Source of the DNA: Bacillota bacterium
Lineage (GTDB): Bacteria; Bacillota; Limnochordia; Darwinibacteriales; DTU012
Assembly: GCA_012521805.1 (NCBI GenBank)
Contig: JAAYLQ010000116.1
Coordinates: 1 to 11,999 of the forward strand
Length of the DNA stretch: 11,999 nucleotides
Direction of reading: 5' to 3'
A model generated the notes under the pieces. That model was not told the origin of the DNA. It worked only from the letters and a program-made list of their open reading frames with translations, and made no database searches. The position numbers and the translations under genes were made by a program. Position 1 is the stretch's first letter; each line of letters opens with the position of its first letter. This document shows, in pieces, positions 1 to 8,877 of the stretch.

Positions 1-3
1 AAC

Positions 4-21
4 AGGTCTTTTACAGACCGT
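4..21 (-). terminator. Possible small hairpin after the beta-helix gene (cut by window edge)
   Basis: GGTCT (5-9) pairs with AGACC (15-19) around a five-base loop, immediately after the stop codon of the last gene. The stem is short and the downstream U-tract, if any, lies outside the window, so this is only a weak candidate for the cluster terminator. Confidence 0.25.
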
Positions 22-1932
22 CTATCCCAGTTTCCTCGGATCAATGTTAAAAACGAACTTGCCCTCTGCCAGCTTAGAGAATGGTCCTGCAATTGTTAAG
101 CTGGAATCAGTTTTATCAGCAAAATAATCTGTGCTGACTTTTTCATCTGAGGGAACTTTGGGAAGCTGTTGTTTGAGAGTGATTTCCATGGTCAGATCCT
201 GACTGTTTATTTCAATCTCGAGATCACTTGTAGCACCAGCTAGATCAAATCCTAAAAATTCCTGCCATGTAGCCAGATCCAAACACATTTCCGGTTCAGG
301 ATACATTACACGCAAATATCCACCAGGCATCTTGGCGTAGACATTACCATCGATGTAGTTGTGCTCATTGGGAAGGATAATCGCTGCTTCTCCACAGTCG
401 TAGAATATATTGTTAAAAATCTTATTTTCCCTCGATGTACCGCCTCTCGTTCTTGTTATTCGGAACGCGACCACTTTCGCAAAAAACCCAGCTTTATGGC
501 ACTTTCCAATTAAATTATTAACGATTCTGAGACGGTCGGTTCCTTCTAAATAAATGCCGTATCCATTCTTAATATCCAGTTCCTTTGTCTTATACCATCC
601 TGAAGAACCTGGTTCCTCGGGTAAAGCATCCCGATTATATCTGCCTTCCACATTCCAAATTATATTGTTATCAATTAGGTTTTCGGCGTCGCGAGTACAC
701 TCGATGAAGATGTGCTCCCGGGAGTCGATACCATCCAAAAACAAGTTACTAGTAATCCTATTGTTCTCGTTCCCCACATCCAACCATAAGGCATCGCAGC
801 CGTAACATTCCTTAATAACATTTCTTCTAATTAATGAGTTTACTGAGTTATGCAGCTTGATTCCTCCTGCTTCCCACGAAAGCTCCATACGCTGCCAACC
901 AGTACCAACAATCAGGTTATCTTCGATCAGCATATTGCTGACAAACATTCCGGCAATTCCGCATACGCCCGCGTCCTTAATAATATTGCGCCGAATAATT
1001 GTGTGGCCTATCACCTGGTTTTCCTCAAAGGTATGATGCCAGCATTCATTACCACAATCGATTCCAACGCCATTTGCCCAATCGATGACGCAGTCCTCAA
1101 TAATCCAATGATGGCCGCGATAACAAGAAAGGGCTCCCCGCTGGGGTACTGGAGCTCCAGTGGCAGCATGCGCCAGTGTAAGCCCCTTTACTTTTATGTA
1201 AGATAAAAAGGGTACCTTAGGAGCAAAACATTGCTCTCGGTTAGTAACTTCGATTACGTGATCTCTTGGATCAGCGTCTCCTGGCAGACGGATGTGCACC
1301 TTTTGACCGTTGGCTTCCACCCAATATGTATTATCGCTCTCGCCTAACATGTAGTAGAGCGGGACCTGTTTCATCGGTTTGCCGTCAACAAAAACCATAC
1401 CTCTGCGGTTAAGATAGGGTGTCATATCAGTCTTGTCATATTCAAGGTATAAGCGATCATGCAGCACATTGACTGCACAAAAGGGATTGTAACCCTTGAA
1501 ATCTTCAGGATCCAGTTCAATTTCCCAAATTTTCAGTCCCTCTGGAACCTGATTCCTTCTAAATCCTCTGCCAACTCTCCAGCCTACACTGGGTTTGAAG
1601 TCCTTAACCTCAACAGAAGCCTTAATGATTACCTCTTCACCCTCGAAAGCCTCATAACTAATCATTTTATCAGGTCCAAGGCCTCCCATGGCAGGCTGGA
1701 CTGTTTCGCGATATGTACCACCATGGATCAAAACCCTGGTGCCTGGAGCTGCAATTTGAGCGGCTGCGTTAATTGTTTTAAGGGGGCGTTCAATTGTGCC
1801 GTCATTATCATCGGATGCTTCCGGATGTTGGTTGTTTACATGGATTTCTCGGTCATACTTCTGCTCAACCTCCCAGAAATCAAACATCTGACCATTTGGC
1901 AAAATCGCAGTTAAATCAATCTGTTCGGTCAT
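22..1932 (-). CDS. GH120-type beta-helix glycosidase (probable intracellular beta-xylosidase)
   Basis: A 636-residue right-handed parallel beta-helix protein without a signal peptide, so probably cytoplasmic. It likely removes xylose from short imported oligosaccharides. The family call rests on recalled similarity to the GH120 beta-xylosidase XylC of Thermoanaerobacterium saccharolyticum, which has about the same length. Matching stretches are an N-terminal GT-ERPLKTINAAAQIAAPGT (45-65), YIKVKGLTLAHAAT (245-258), WIIEDCVID (276-284), AGGIKLHNS (355-363), ALWLDV (381-386), HIFIEC (407-412) and a C-terminal AGPFSKL (615-621). By this alignment Asp385 would be the nucleophile and Glu411 the acid/base, equivalent to XylC Asp382 and Glu405, with three extra residues between them. 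A His six residues before the conserved Lys359 appears as Trp353 here, so substrate preference may differ. AAAGGTGGAG precedes the ATG. A hairpin separates it from the permease gene. Another beta-helix glycosidase or lyase family is the main alternative. Confidence 0.75.
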   Translation of the reverse strand: MTEQIDLTAILPNGQMFDFWEVEQKYDREIHVNNQHPEASDDNDGTIERPLKTINAAAQIAAPGTRVLIHGGTYRETVQPAMGGLGPDKMISYEAFEGEEVIIKASVEVKDFKPSVGWRVGRGFRRNQVPEGLKIWEIELDPEDFKGYNPFCAVNVLHDRLYLEYDKTDMTPYLNRRGMVFVDGKPMKQVPLYYMLGESDNTYWVEANGQKVHIRLPGDADPRDHVIEVTNREQCFAPKVPFLSYIKVKGLTLAHAATGAPVPQRGALSCYRGHHWIIEDCVIDWANGVGIDCGNECWHHTFEENQVIGHTIIRRNIIKDAGVCGIAGMFVSNMLIEDNLIVGTGWQRMELSWEAGGIKLHNSVNSLIRRNVIKECYGCDALWLDVGNENNRITSNLFLDGIDSREHIFIECTRDAENLIDNNIIWNVEGRYNRDALPEEPGSSGWYKTKELDIKNGYGIYLEGTDRLRIVNNLIGKCHKAGFFAKVVAFRITRTRGGTSRENKIFNNIFYDCGEAAIILPNEHNYIDGNVYAKMPGGYLRVMYPEPEMCLDLATWQEFLGFDLAGATSDLEIEINSQDLTMEITLKQQLPKVPSDEKVSTDYFADKTDSSLTIAGPFSKLAEGKFVFNIDPRKLG

Positions 1933-1970
1933 GTCTCTCCACCTTTCCTATTTTGAGTGTATGCACCACT

Positions 1971-2023
1971 AACTAGGCAAGGAAAAACTCCTGAATTGCC
2001 AGAAGTCTTTCCCGTGCCTAGTT
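1971..2023 (-). terminator. Intergenic hairpin after the second permease
   Basis: The outer stem pairs AACTAGGCA (1971-1979) with TGCCTAGTT (2015-2023), nine perfect base pairs. It continues inward as GGAAA (1981-1985) with TTTCC (2008-2012) and then an imperfect stem around a loop at about 1994-1999. It starts 23 bases after the permease stop. No U-run follows on the minus strand, so it is more likely an attenuator or mRNA-stability element than a full terminator. The TAGGCA-GGAAAAAC arm is nearly identical to that of the hairpin at 10462-10496. Confidence 0.65.
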
Positions 2024-2046
2024 ATCCTCTCATTGCGACACCTGTT

Positions 2047-2970
2047 TTAGCCAACAATTCCGGTCCGTTCGATACTTTCAACAAAGTATCTCTGCAGGAA
2101 CACATACAGAACCAGCAGCGGCATTATAAATAAGACCATGCCGGTATTGTTGACAATTGTCTTAAATTCATCACTAATACTCCAGTGATAGGTACTGATT
2201 AAACTGCGCAGGCTGAAGGGCAGCAGATTCAAGCCACCTCTCATAAAGGTACCTGTATAAAAAATGTCATTCCACTGCCACACAAAGGAAAAGAGGAAAA
2301 TTACCAACAAAATTGGCCCAGCACCTGGTAGCATAATGCTCAAAAATGTTCTAAACTGGCCTGCTCCATCAATATAGGCTGACTCCTCTAATGCCCGGGG
2401 CATACCGCGAAAATGCTGACGAGCAATGAAGATGAACAAACCATTACGGGCACCTGTACCGGTCAGGGCTGTCAATATAAACGGCCAGTAAGTCCCGATT
2501 AAGTTAAAACCTCCACCTTCCAACAATCCAAAGAAATCAAAATAGCGAAAGTTAAGGAATAGCGGTATCGTAATCATTTGCGGAGGGACTACCAGGGTAA
2601 ACACCACCGCCGCAAAAATCAAACCCCTCCCGCGAAATTCAAAACGTCCTAAACCATAACCAACCACAGTACAGGCTACGAGCTGGCATGTACTGATCAC
2701 TAATGAAAATACCAGCGAGTTAAAGGAAGCCCGAATGTAGTTCATTCTTCCTGCAACATCTAAATAGTGCTTGACAACCCGGGATAAACTGAGATTGCGG
2801 GGTACCCATTGAACAGTTGGGTCGAATATATCTTTCTCTGTCATAAAAGTGGTAGAAATCTTAACAAAAACCGGATTGACAATCAAGAAGCAAAGACCTA
2901 GAATCAATACACCACGAACAACAGACCAAGACATGCCTGCAATTCTTCTTCTAAGAAGCAAACCCATCAT
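2047..2970 (-). CDS. CUT1 sugar ABC importer permease, second subunit (UgpE/YcjP type)
   Basis: A 307-residue inner-membrane permease with about six helices, partner of the upstream permease (gap 32 bases). The EAA loop at about 193-218, LEESAYIDGAGQF followed by IMLPGAGP, is the ATPase contact. Typical family features are the N-terminal helix at 19-40, the motif VVPPQMITIPLFL (127-139) and the C-terminal QRYFVESIERTGIVG, where the family usually ends in a G-VKG-like tail. The start is one of two adjacent ATG codons; GAAGGG lies seven bases before the first. No ATP-binding subunit follows, as is usual for CUT1 systems served by a shared MsmK-type ATPase. Confidence 0.95.
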   Translation of the reverse strand: MMGLLLRRRIAGMSWSVVRGVLILGLCFLIVNPVFVKISTTFMTEKDIFDPTVQWVPRNLSLSRVVKHYLDVAGRMNYIRASFNSLVFSLVISTCQLVACTVVGYGLGRFEFRGRGLIFAAVVFTLVVPPQMITIPLFLNFRYFDFFGLLEGGGFNLIGTYWPFILTALTGTGARNGLFIFIARQHFRGMPRALEESAYIDGAGQFRTFLSIMLPGAGPILLVIFLFSFVWQWNDIFYTGTFMRGGLNLLPFSLRSLISTYHWSISDEFKTIVNNTGMVLFIMPLLVLYVFLQRYFVESIERTGIVG

Positions 2971-3002
2971 ACATCAACCCTTCGTATATTTTTATTCCCG
3001 CA

Positions 3003-3896
3003 CTATTCCATATAAAATACGTTGCGCTCTAATATAAACCCTACGACCAGCAATATCAGGCTTATCGCTAAAAAGTACATTAAACTCATTGCCACGCTTA
3101 CTCCAAAGATTCCTCTACCCCATGTCAAAGACGAAATGTAACCAACCAAAGAGTTGCCAGGAGCTGTAAAGGAATAGACCGTAATAAAAATTACATTCGT
3201 CAAAAATAGTGGTGAAACTAGTGGAAACGTAATTTTCCAAAACATTTCCCAGCCAGTAGCCCCTTCGATTTTGGCACACTCATACAGATGAGCGGGAACG
3301 GATTGCAAGCCGGCTAAAAAAATCAGAATCGGAATAGCGGAATACTCAATGATCTGGGGAATATTGCTGGCAGCAATAATCACATAGTCAATGATCGCTC
3401 TAGGGAGACGCATATCCAGGAAAAAGTCCCTGACCATAGCTGCGGACAGCAAGATATTTCCCCGATCCCGCGTAATTAGATACATTAAATCCTCAACTTC
3501 TAACTCGTGAAGCACTCCAGCTGTTAAGATCACAGGCAGGAAAAATATCGCCCTAGCTAAAGTGCGCCCTTTAAACTCCTGATTCAAAACACTGGCTATA
3601 AAGAAGCTGAAGAGAATCACAGCGGGTATATTGATCAAAATACCTAAAATAGTTTCTGTGAAGTGCTGATTGAAATTTGGGTCCACAGTCAAGGCATACT
3701 TGAAATTTTCTAGGCCGACATATTTTAGTTCATAACCATCGGTTGTAAAATTCAATTCACTTACACTGAATCGAAATGACTGCAGCATTGGCGCCAAGAA
3801 AAAGAATATAAAACCGATGATAAATGGGGCTACCCAAATATACCCTGTATAGTTCTGCTTCTGCTTTAAACTCAGTTTAAACAGCTTTCTTTTCAT
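3003..3896 (-). CDS. CUT1 sugar ABC importer permease, first subunit (UgpA/LacF/YtcP type)
   Basis: A 297-residue inner-membrane permease with about six helices. The first (about 19-41, GYIWVAPFIIGFIFFF) matches the start of the UgpA-type subunit. The ATPase-docking EAA loop is at about 204-229, YECAKIEGATGW followed by KITFPLVSP, close to the consensus EAA---G---------I-LP. Helices at about 230-247 and 270-290 follow. The segment between the third helix and the EAA loop (about 128-190) is unusually charged, with ELEVEDL and RDRGN, and lacks the usual W/G-LN pattern of sugar permeases. Translation is probably coupled to DUF5696: the stop and start overlap as TAATG, and GAGGAGGA lies six bases upstream inside the DUF5696 gene. 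It should pair with the second permease and a separately encoded ATPase. Confidence 0.93.
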   Translation of the reverse strand: MKRKLFKLSLKQKQNYTGYIWVAPFIIGFIFFFLAPMLQSFRFSVSELNFTTDGYELKYVGLENFKYALTVDPNFNQHFTETILGILINIPAVILFSFFIASVLNQEFKGRTLARAIFFLPVILTAGVLHELEVEDLMYLITRDRGNILLSAAMVRDFFLDMRLPRAIIDYVIIAASNIPQIIEYSAIPILIFLAGLQSVPAHLYECAKIEGATGWEMFWKITFPLVSPLFLTNVIFITVYSFTAPGNSLVGYISSLTWGRGIFGVSVAMSLMYFLAISLILLVVGFILERNVFYME

Positions 3897-6721
3897 TACC
3901 GATCCTCCTCAAGCAAATACCCCTGGGCATCAATTGTTACACCTTCATATTCAACCGGATAGTGATTGTGGTTGACAATTATGGAAATGCCATTATCGAA
4001 AGTACTTTTGGTAACTCCTTTTTGTACTTGTTGATGTTCTATAAATTTATGGCCATAAATCTTGCTGTAGATCGGATAGTACTCTTCGTATAACCCAAGA
4101 ATTACTTCCCGCCATTGATCGTAATTGATTGATAAGAAATGAGCATAATTGGTTCCCTTAATCACGTGAGACTCTGCTGCTGCCAGAGTAAAGTATGGCA
4201 GGGCACCTGCTTCTAAGCTTTTTAGGAGATAAGATTTCCTATCAGACACCTGATTTAGCGGGTCTCCAGCATAATCTAAAAAACCACTGACAACCATCTG
4301 GTAGAACGGAATTCTTTCGTCTACTAAATCAAATCCGCTGTCCTCGATCGGCACATTCACTATAGTAGAAACGTAAGGGAATGTATAAGCATTGGCTTTT
4401 TCCACCAAAATTTGATACTTTTGGTTAATATAATCTAGCAGATTGTCTGAAATTTCAGCGGCCTGCTGGCGATCAATCATCAAACCTTTGCCTCTATTAA
4501 AATCAGAATTCAACTGCCATCCCCATTGACTGAGAGAAATATTGCTGCTGCCAAGTCTACTGAAATCATCAATAAATTTAGGAACTAAACTTTCTAACAC
4601 TCTCGGTGATACCACATAACCAGCTTTTCGTACATCAAAGTCAAATCTGGCAATATTGTAGCCTAAAATCTCAGCTGGCAGCCGGTTTAGCCTGCGAGAA
4701 GAATGCTTTGTAGGACTAAAACCATCAAACCAACGGGTTTGGAATAAGTTTAAGAATCCCACATCCGGATAAATAACACCTTGATTGTCTTGGATATAAC
4801 TAATCAGGTCCTTAAATTCCTGTTCTGTTCCAAGACTTTTTTCGATATCTACTTTGCGAGGGAAATAGTGCTCTAAACCGCCCCGCAGCCATCCCGAATA
4901 ACGAATATGAATGTTATCGACTCCAGCGTTTCTTAGATCATCGAAAATGTTCTTAACATCTGCAAACGTGGTAGCCGGATAAGGAACGGTACGGGGCATC
5001 CCCATCTGTACCTCAACTCTCGGAAAGGCACCAATAAGATCGATCAGCACTGGTGGTTCTTGATTTTCAGCTTGGTTGAGTCTTAATTTATTGTTCTCAA
5101 CCAAATACTTTTGATATCTGCGCGCCATGCCTGAGTAATTGGCGTCTTCGCCAACAAAGAACAGATAGCGCACTACGATATCTCCCTTGAACATTTCAGG
5201 TTGATATATATTCAGCGATCCACCGTGCTCAAGGTAAATCGTTCCAGATTTAACTATATTGAAACGAGGGAAAATGCGGTTATAATTATCGCGCTTTCCG
5301 GAAATGTCAGCTCTTAAATGAGCGATAGTATCCCCACGCTCAATAATGCCCAGATAAGCCTGATCACCCTTCTTTAAGCCAAAAATAGGAAGATGAATTT
5401 GCTGGGGATAGGTTGTTGAGATGTGAGGCTGATCCTCCGCATAATCCCGACCATATACAGCCTGATTATAGGTGGAAGTCCAGATTTTACCATTATTCAG
5501 ATGGATGAGTGCACCCGAACCGTCAGGAACAAGGATATAGCCCTCATCATCCAATCCGGCTGCAGAGAAAAACGGCAGAATCTCGACAAAGAGAATCGGA
5601 AATGTATGCTTTTCTCCAGCAAAATCTGTTACCTCAATAGGATATTCGAAGTCGTCAACCGGTAGAGTGACAACAAAACTATCGTCCTGCAGCTGATACT
5701 GGATAGCAACCTCAAAGATTTCCAGGTTTGGAACGCTGGGATTGATGTTGTTAGCAATATGATCTTCTGTCGCCTCTATAGGACTGTAGCCGGTACTTTC
5801 TACAAGTTCACTCAGCCTATTAAGGGAGAAACGCGGAATTGTTTTTCTGACATATGTCGGATTATCAATCATCTGCTTTACATCATCAAAAGTTATTTCT
5901 TCCATCCTGGTAATATCAGCTCTGTTGCCGATAATAACTGTAGACAGCAGATGCTGAATCACATCTTCCAGGTCCCATAGCATATACTGCTTTAAATTGT
6001 CTATCTCTTTTTCCAACTTTTCTTTTTGAGATAGCAGTGCTTGATCATTACCGCCTGATTCAGAGATTAAAGTCTCTAATTCCCGCAGTTCGCTTCTCAG
6101 CTCTTCAACTTCCTGCTGCATTTCCATATAATCTTCTTCTAACAGATCCAGGACATAATCCCCAAAGATATTCTCATACAGTTCTTCCAGCCATTCGATT
6201 TCAATTAGTTCTTCATCTTCTCTTCGTTCCCTCAGCATTACCAAATAATAATTGGATACCAGAGTATCGCGATCCCGGTCACTTAATTTACTTAACACCA
6301 GCTCTTCGAATCTATCAGCAGAAATCATTTGTGGTAGATAGTCACCGGCTGTCCATTTTTCCACAAATTGATAATCAACCCGTACTCCATTCTCAACTGG
6401 AGTAATTTCAAACCTTTCAAAAGAGTTGCTGTAGGTAAAGTTATCCTTGGTAACTCTACTTGGATCATGAACGATAGCTATTTGGGAATTCTGCATTGGT
6501 TGTGCTGGATTCCGGTCCACAGGGTTGCTCAACCATACTCTTCCGGTCTGTTTACACTGTACTGCGATAGAAGTATCTTCCTTATTCATGTATAGAATGA
6601 GATACTGGTTTTCTGCCACTATTTCTTTATCCTCAAGACCAGTAACTGCTTTTACCGCTGGATTGCTGAATAAGCACACTGCAGCGATGACAATTAACAG
6701 CAACATTAGGTGCTTTTTCAC
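3896..6721 (-). CDS. DUF5696-family secreted protein with coiled coil and probable TIM-barrel half
   Basis: A 941-residue exported protein. I assign it to DUF5696, a family usually found beside CUT1 sugar transporters and Yip1-domain proteins in Bacillota; no function is established to my knowledge. The GTG at 6721 is chosen over ATG 6745 because AAAGGAGG lies eight bases before it and it starts a clean leader (VKKHLMLLLIVIAA..., cleavage near AVKA, residue 25). Residues about 30-125 look like a beta-rich domain. About 194-247 is a charged coiled coil (EEVEELRSELRELETLI). Residues 398-412 carry the family-like motif VPDGSGALIHLNNGK. The C-terminal half (about 556-875) alternates strands and helices like a glycosidase TIM barrel: VDNIHIRYSGW (601-611), GVIYPDVGFLNLF (648-660), SLSQWGWQLNSDF (729-741) and RIPFYQMV (803-810). 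A short beta tail with GISIIVNHNHYP follows. Enzyme activity is not shown. Its stop overlaps the next permease start by one base. Confidence 0.8.
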   Translation of the reverse strand: MKKHLMLLLIVIAAVCLFSNPAVKAVTGLEDKEIVAENQYLILYMNKEDTSIAVQCKQTGRVWLSNPVDRNPAQPMQNSQIAIVHDPSRVTKDNFTYSNSFERFEITPVENGVRVDYQFVEKWTAGDYLPQMISADRFEELVLSKLSDRDRDTLVSNYYLVMLRERREDEELIEIEWLEELYENIFGDYVLDLLEEDYMEMQQEVEELRSELRELETLISESGGNDQALLSQKEKLEKEIDNLKQYMLWDLEDVIQHLLSTVIIGNRADITRMEEITFDDVKQMIDNPTYVRKTIPRFSLNRLSELVESTGYSPIEATEDHIANNINPSVPNLEIFEVAIQYQLQDDSFVVTLPVDDFEYPIEVTDFAGEKHTFPILFVEILPFFSAAGLDDEGYILVPDGSGALIHLNNGKIWTSTYNQAVYGRDYAEDQPHISTTYPQQIHLPIFGLKKGDQAYLGIIERGDTIAHLRADISGKRDNYNRIFPRFNIVKSGTIYLEHGGSLNIYQPEMFKGDIVVRYLFFVGEDANYSGMARRYQKYLVENNKLRLNQAENQEPPVLIDLIGAFPRVEVQMGMPRTVPYPATTFADVKNIFDDLRNAGVDNIHIRYSGWLRGGLEHYFPRKVDIEKSLGTEQEFKDLISYIQDNQGVIYPDVGFLNLFQTRWFDGFSPTKHSSRRLNRLPAEILGYNIARFDFDVRKAGYVVSPRVLESLVPKFIDDFSRLGSSNISLSQWGWQLNSDFNRGKGLMIDRQQAAEISDNLLDYINQKYQILVEKANAYTFPYVSTIVNVPIEDSGFDLVDERIPFYQMVVSGFLDYAGDPLNQVSDRKSYLLKSLEAGALPYFTLAAAESHVIKGTNYAHFLSINYDQWREVILGLYEEYYPIYSKIYGHKFIEHQQVQKGVTKSTFDNGISIIVNHNHYPVEYEGVTIDAQGYLLEEDR

Positions 6722-6729
6722 TTGAAGTA

Positions 6730-6737
6730 CCTCCTTT
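6730..6737 (-). promoter_or_regulatory. Ribosome binding site deciding the GTG start of the DUF5696 gene
   Basis: The minus strand reads AAAGGAGG, eight bases before GTG 6721. The site lies inside the longer open frame from ATG 6745, which itself has no ribosome site, so the first eight codons of that frame are probably not translated. Confidence 0.85.
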
Positions 6738-6750
6738 ATCAACATCTGGT

Positions 6751-8877
6751 CTACACCCTATAGACAATTTCATTGTAAAGATCCATTACAAACAAGATCA
6801 GTCGATCGATAATCATAAAGAACAGCAGCCCAACAAATGCAACAAGCACTATTCCTATTGTTATGATCAGAATGGTTAGTACAGCTTTTGTAACAGTATA
6901 ATCGTGAGTCATCACTGTACCGATAAACAAGAGACTCATCGACCAGATCACACCGATACTGATGAATAGATAGTAAAAGTATGCTTCATCAATAACCATG
7001 TAATTGCTGAGGATGGTTATCGGAATTAGGATGATCACCAGAGGCGTTAAAGCATAACAAGAGTAAATGAAAATATCTCTAAAGTTGCCCTTGCCGTCGG
7101 TCAATGTGGTGAAACCCCAGTTAACGACGCACCACAACACAAAGGTGACCACTACAGTTAATATTTCTCTGACCAGATTTACAGTTCTAAAATCACGGGT
7201 ATTGAAGATAAATCCGGTGTAGAAGATGTTGAATAAAATGCTGATTATCAAGAGAACCAAAATTACAACAGCGCTTGCCACATTTCCTCTTTTTTCATGT
7301 TTTAGATCCCAAAACCCATCAAAGGGATGAAACAAAATGTGTTTAGCATACAACACGCCATTGATTGTTTTCTTAACGTTTCCTAACAAGCTATCCTGTT
7401 CAACTGCTAAAGCAGCACTAATTTGTGCTCTTACCTTTGCAGGGACTTGCAGCTTATTCAGGACAATCAATACCAGAACCAATAAAAGGACACCAGAAAT
7501 CGCTTTATTAAGATTTCTGCTGAGTACTTCTTTACGATAGTATTCAAACGCCTTAGAATAGTTTTCACGATCTTCTCCAAGGCGGAAATAGACCATAGCA
7601 GTTTCAAAATCTTCTTGCATCAAATAGTTCCGCCCAATACCGGTATAGGCCATTTCATAATTTGCATCCAAATTGAGCACTTGCTGCCAAACCTCAGCAG
7701 ATTCATCATAGAAACCATTTTCGTAATACTCAATAGCCTGATGAATAGCCTGGGCGTATTCAGTTGGGCGAAAAACAGTTATTGTGTTCTTCCCTCTGTC
7801 AGCAACGAATATTTTATCGTCAAAACTATCAATCGCCGATGGGCGATTAAACATGCCTTGGTAGTTTCCAGGTCCACCAAATACGTAGAGCAAGTTTCCA
7901 TAATTATCGTAGGTAAATACACGTCCCCTATTGCTGTCAAGGACGCTGTAGATTCCATTTTTCCTATAAACTATATCTATAAGCGTCGATGGACCAGAAT
8001 ACGGATCTAGCTCGGCTGGGTAATCAATATCGCCAACTACAGGTTTTTTCCCAGCTCGAATTAAAGAATCTTTGCCACTGGGACTCAGCCTTTTAACAGC
8101 TTCGTCTTCTTCCTCTGTCCCGGCAACAGTAGTATAAATAAAGCCCATATCATCAATATCTAACTTACTGAACTCTACAGGTATAAATAATCTCCTTCTG
8201 GCTCTCTGTTCTTCAGTTGCCAATCGGCTCCAAAATACTTCGATCAGAGATGGCGTTACTCTCGGCGCTCCAATAAATCCATGGAATTCCCCATCACGGC
8301 TGAACTCCATTATGCCATCATAAACCCCTGCCGAGATAACATAAAGTTTATTCCCTACCCCTTCACCTATACTGCGGGGACGGAAACGAAAGCCTTCAAC
8401 AAATACCTGGGCTTCCTTAATCTGAGTCTCATCAAACTCAATTACATTTAATAAGACCTTATTTTCGTCAAGAATGACTATGCGCAGATTGCCTGTATCT
8501 GCAATAAAGATAACTCCGTCTTCATTGACAAAAACACTTTCTGGAGAATTAAACTTGTCCTGGCCTGATTCAGTGGTGAAGGTTTCAATAATTTCAATCA
8601 GTTCGCCTTCCTGATTTAAAACAATTATTCTGTTTTTACCTGAATCAGCCAACCAAATGGTCCCGTCATCGGTAATGAAAATATCTCGTAAATCAGTTGC
8701 ATAGTTGTTAACGTCAATGATCTTATCAAGCACATATGGGTCTGGCGAAGGAGTCACCTCACCCCAGTAATCATAGTTGTAGCTTCGATAAGGACTTGCA
8801 ATACTAATTCCACTGTTAAACATAAAAGTGATTGCAACGAGTAACAAGAACAGTAGAGTTAATCGTTTATTTTTCAA
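6751..8877 (-). CDS. NHL-propeller / TPR / Yip1-domain membrane protein
   Basis: A 708-residue envelope protein of unknown biochemical role. The TTG start is preceded by GGGGTGGG six bases upstream and begins a signal peptide (MKNKRLTLLF..., cleavage near residue 28). Residues about 60-372 hold NHL-like beta-propeller blades. The clearest are GTIWLADSGKNRIIVL (72-87), GVIFIADTGNLRIVIL (121-136) and DKIFVADRGKNTITVF (354-369), with weaker blades near 163-203, 236-276 and 296-336, so six blades are plausible. Residues about 377-452 form two TPR-like helix pairs. A transmembrane helix at 457-475 leads to a short linker, then HPFDGFWDLKHEKRG (517-531), which opens a Yip1-type domain with about five membrane helices up to residue 695. 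By this topology the propeller and TPRs face outside. The next gene, DUF5696, begins 29 bases downstream. NHL propellers usually bind proteins or ligands, so scaffolding or sensing beside the importer is likely. This is inference. Confidence 0.88.
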   Translation of the reverse strand: MKNKRLTLLFLLLVAITFMFNSGISIASPYRSYNYDYWGEVTPSPDPYVLDKIIDVNNYATDLRDIFITDDGTIWLADSGKNRIIVLNQEGELIEIIETFTTESGQDKFNSPESVFVNEDGVIFIADTGNLRIVILDENKVLLNVIEFDETQIKEAQVFVEGFRFRPRSIGEGVGNKLYVISAGVYDGIMEFSRDGEFHGFIGAPRVTPSLIEVFWSRLATEEQRARRRLFIPVEFSKLDIDDMGFIYTTVAGTEEEDEAVKRLSPSGKDSLIRAGKKPVVGDIDYPAELDPYSGPSTLIDIVYRKNGIYSVLDSNRGRVFTYDNYGNLLYVFGGPGNYQGMFNRPSAIDSFDDKIFVADRGKNTITVFRPTEYAQAIHQAIEYYENGFYDESAEVWQQVLNLDANYEMAYTGIGRNYLMQEDFETAMVYFRLGEDRENYSKAFEYYRKEVLSRNLNKAISGVLLLVLVLIVLNKLQVPAKVRAQISAALAVEQDSLLGNVKKTINGVLYAKHILFHPFDGFWDLKHEKRGNVASAVVILVLLIISILFNIFYTGFIFNTRDFRTVNLVREILTVVVTFVLWCVVNWGFTTLTDGKGNFRDIFIYSCYALTPLVIILIPITILSNYMVIDEAYFYYLFISIGVIWSMSLLFIGTVMTHDYTVTKAVLTILIITIGIVLVAFVGLLFFMIIDRLILFVMDLYNEIVYRV

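Noticed and set aside
554..1206. Plus-strand open frames opposite the beta-helix gene
   Set aside because: They lie wholly antisense to a well-supported gene, show no domain-like sequence and have no matching ribosome sites or operon logic; the other plus-strand frames in the window are similar shadows.
22..1932. Beta-helix protein as a pectate or alginate lyase
   Set aside because: The conserved stretches (AHAAT, AGGIKLH, LWLD, FIEC, AGPFSKL) fit GH120 in order and spacing better, and the protein has no signal peptide, unlike most secreted lyases.
6722..6745. Eight extra N-terminal codons of the DUF5696 gene from ATG 6745
   Set aside because: No ribosome site precedes this ATG, and the strong AAAGGAGG site lies inside these codons, pointing to GTG 6721.
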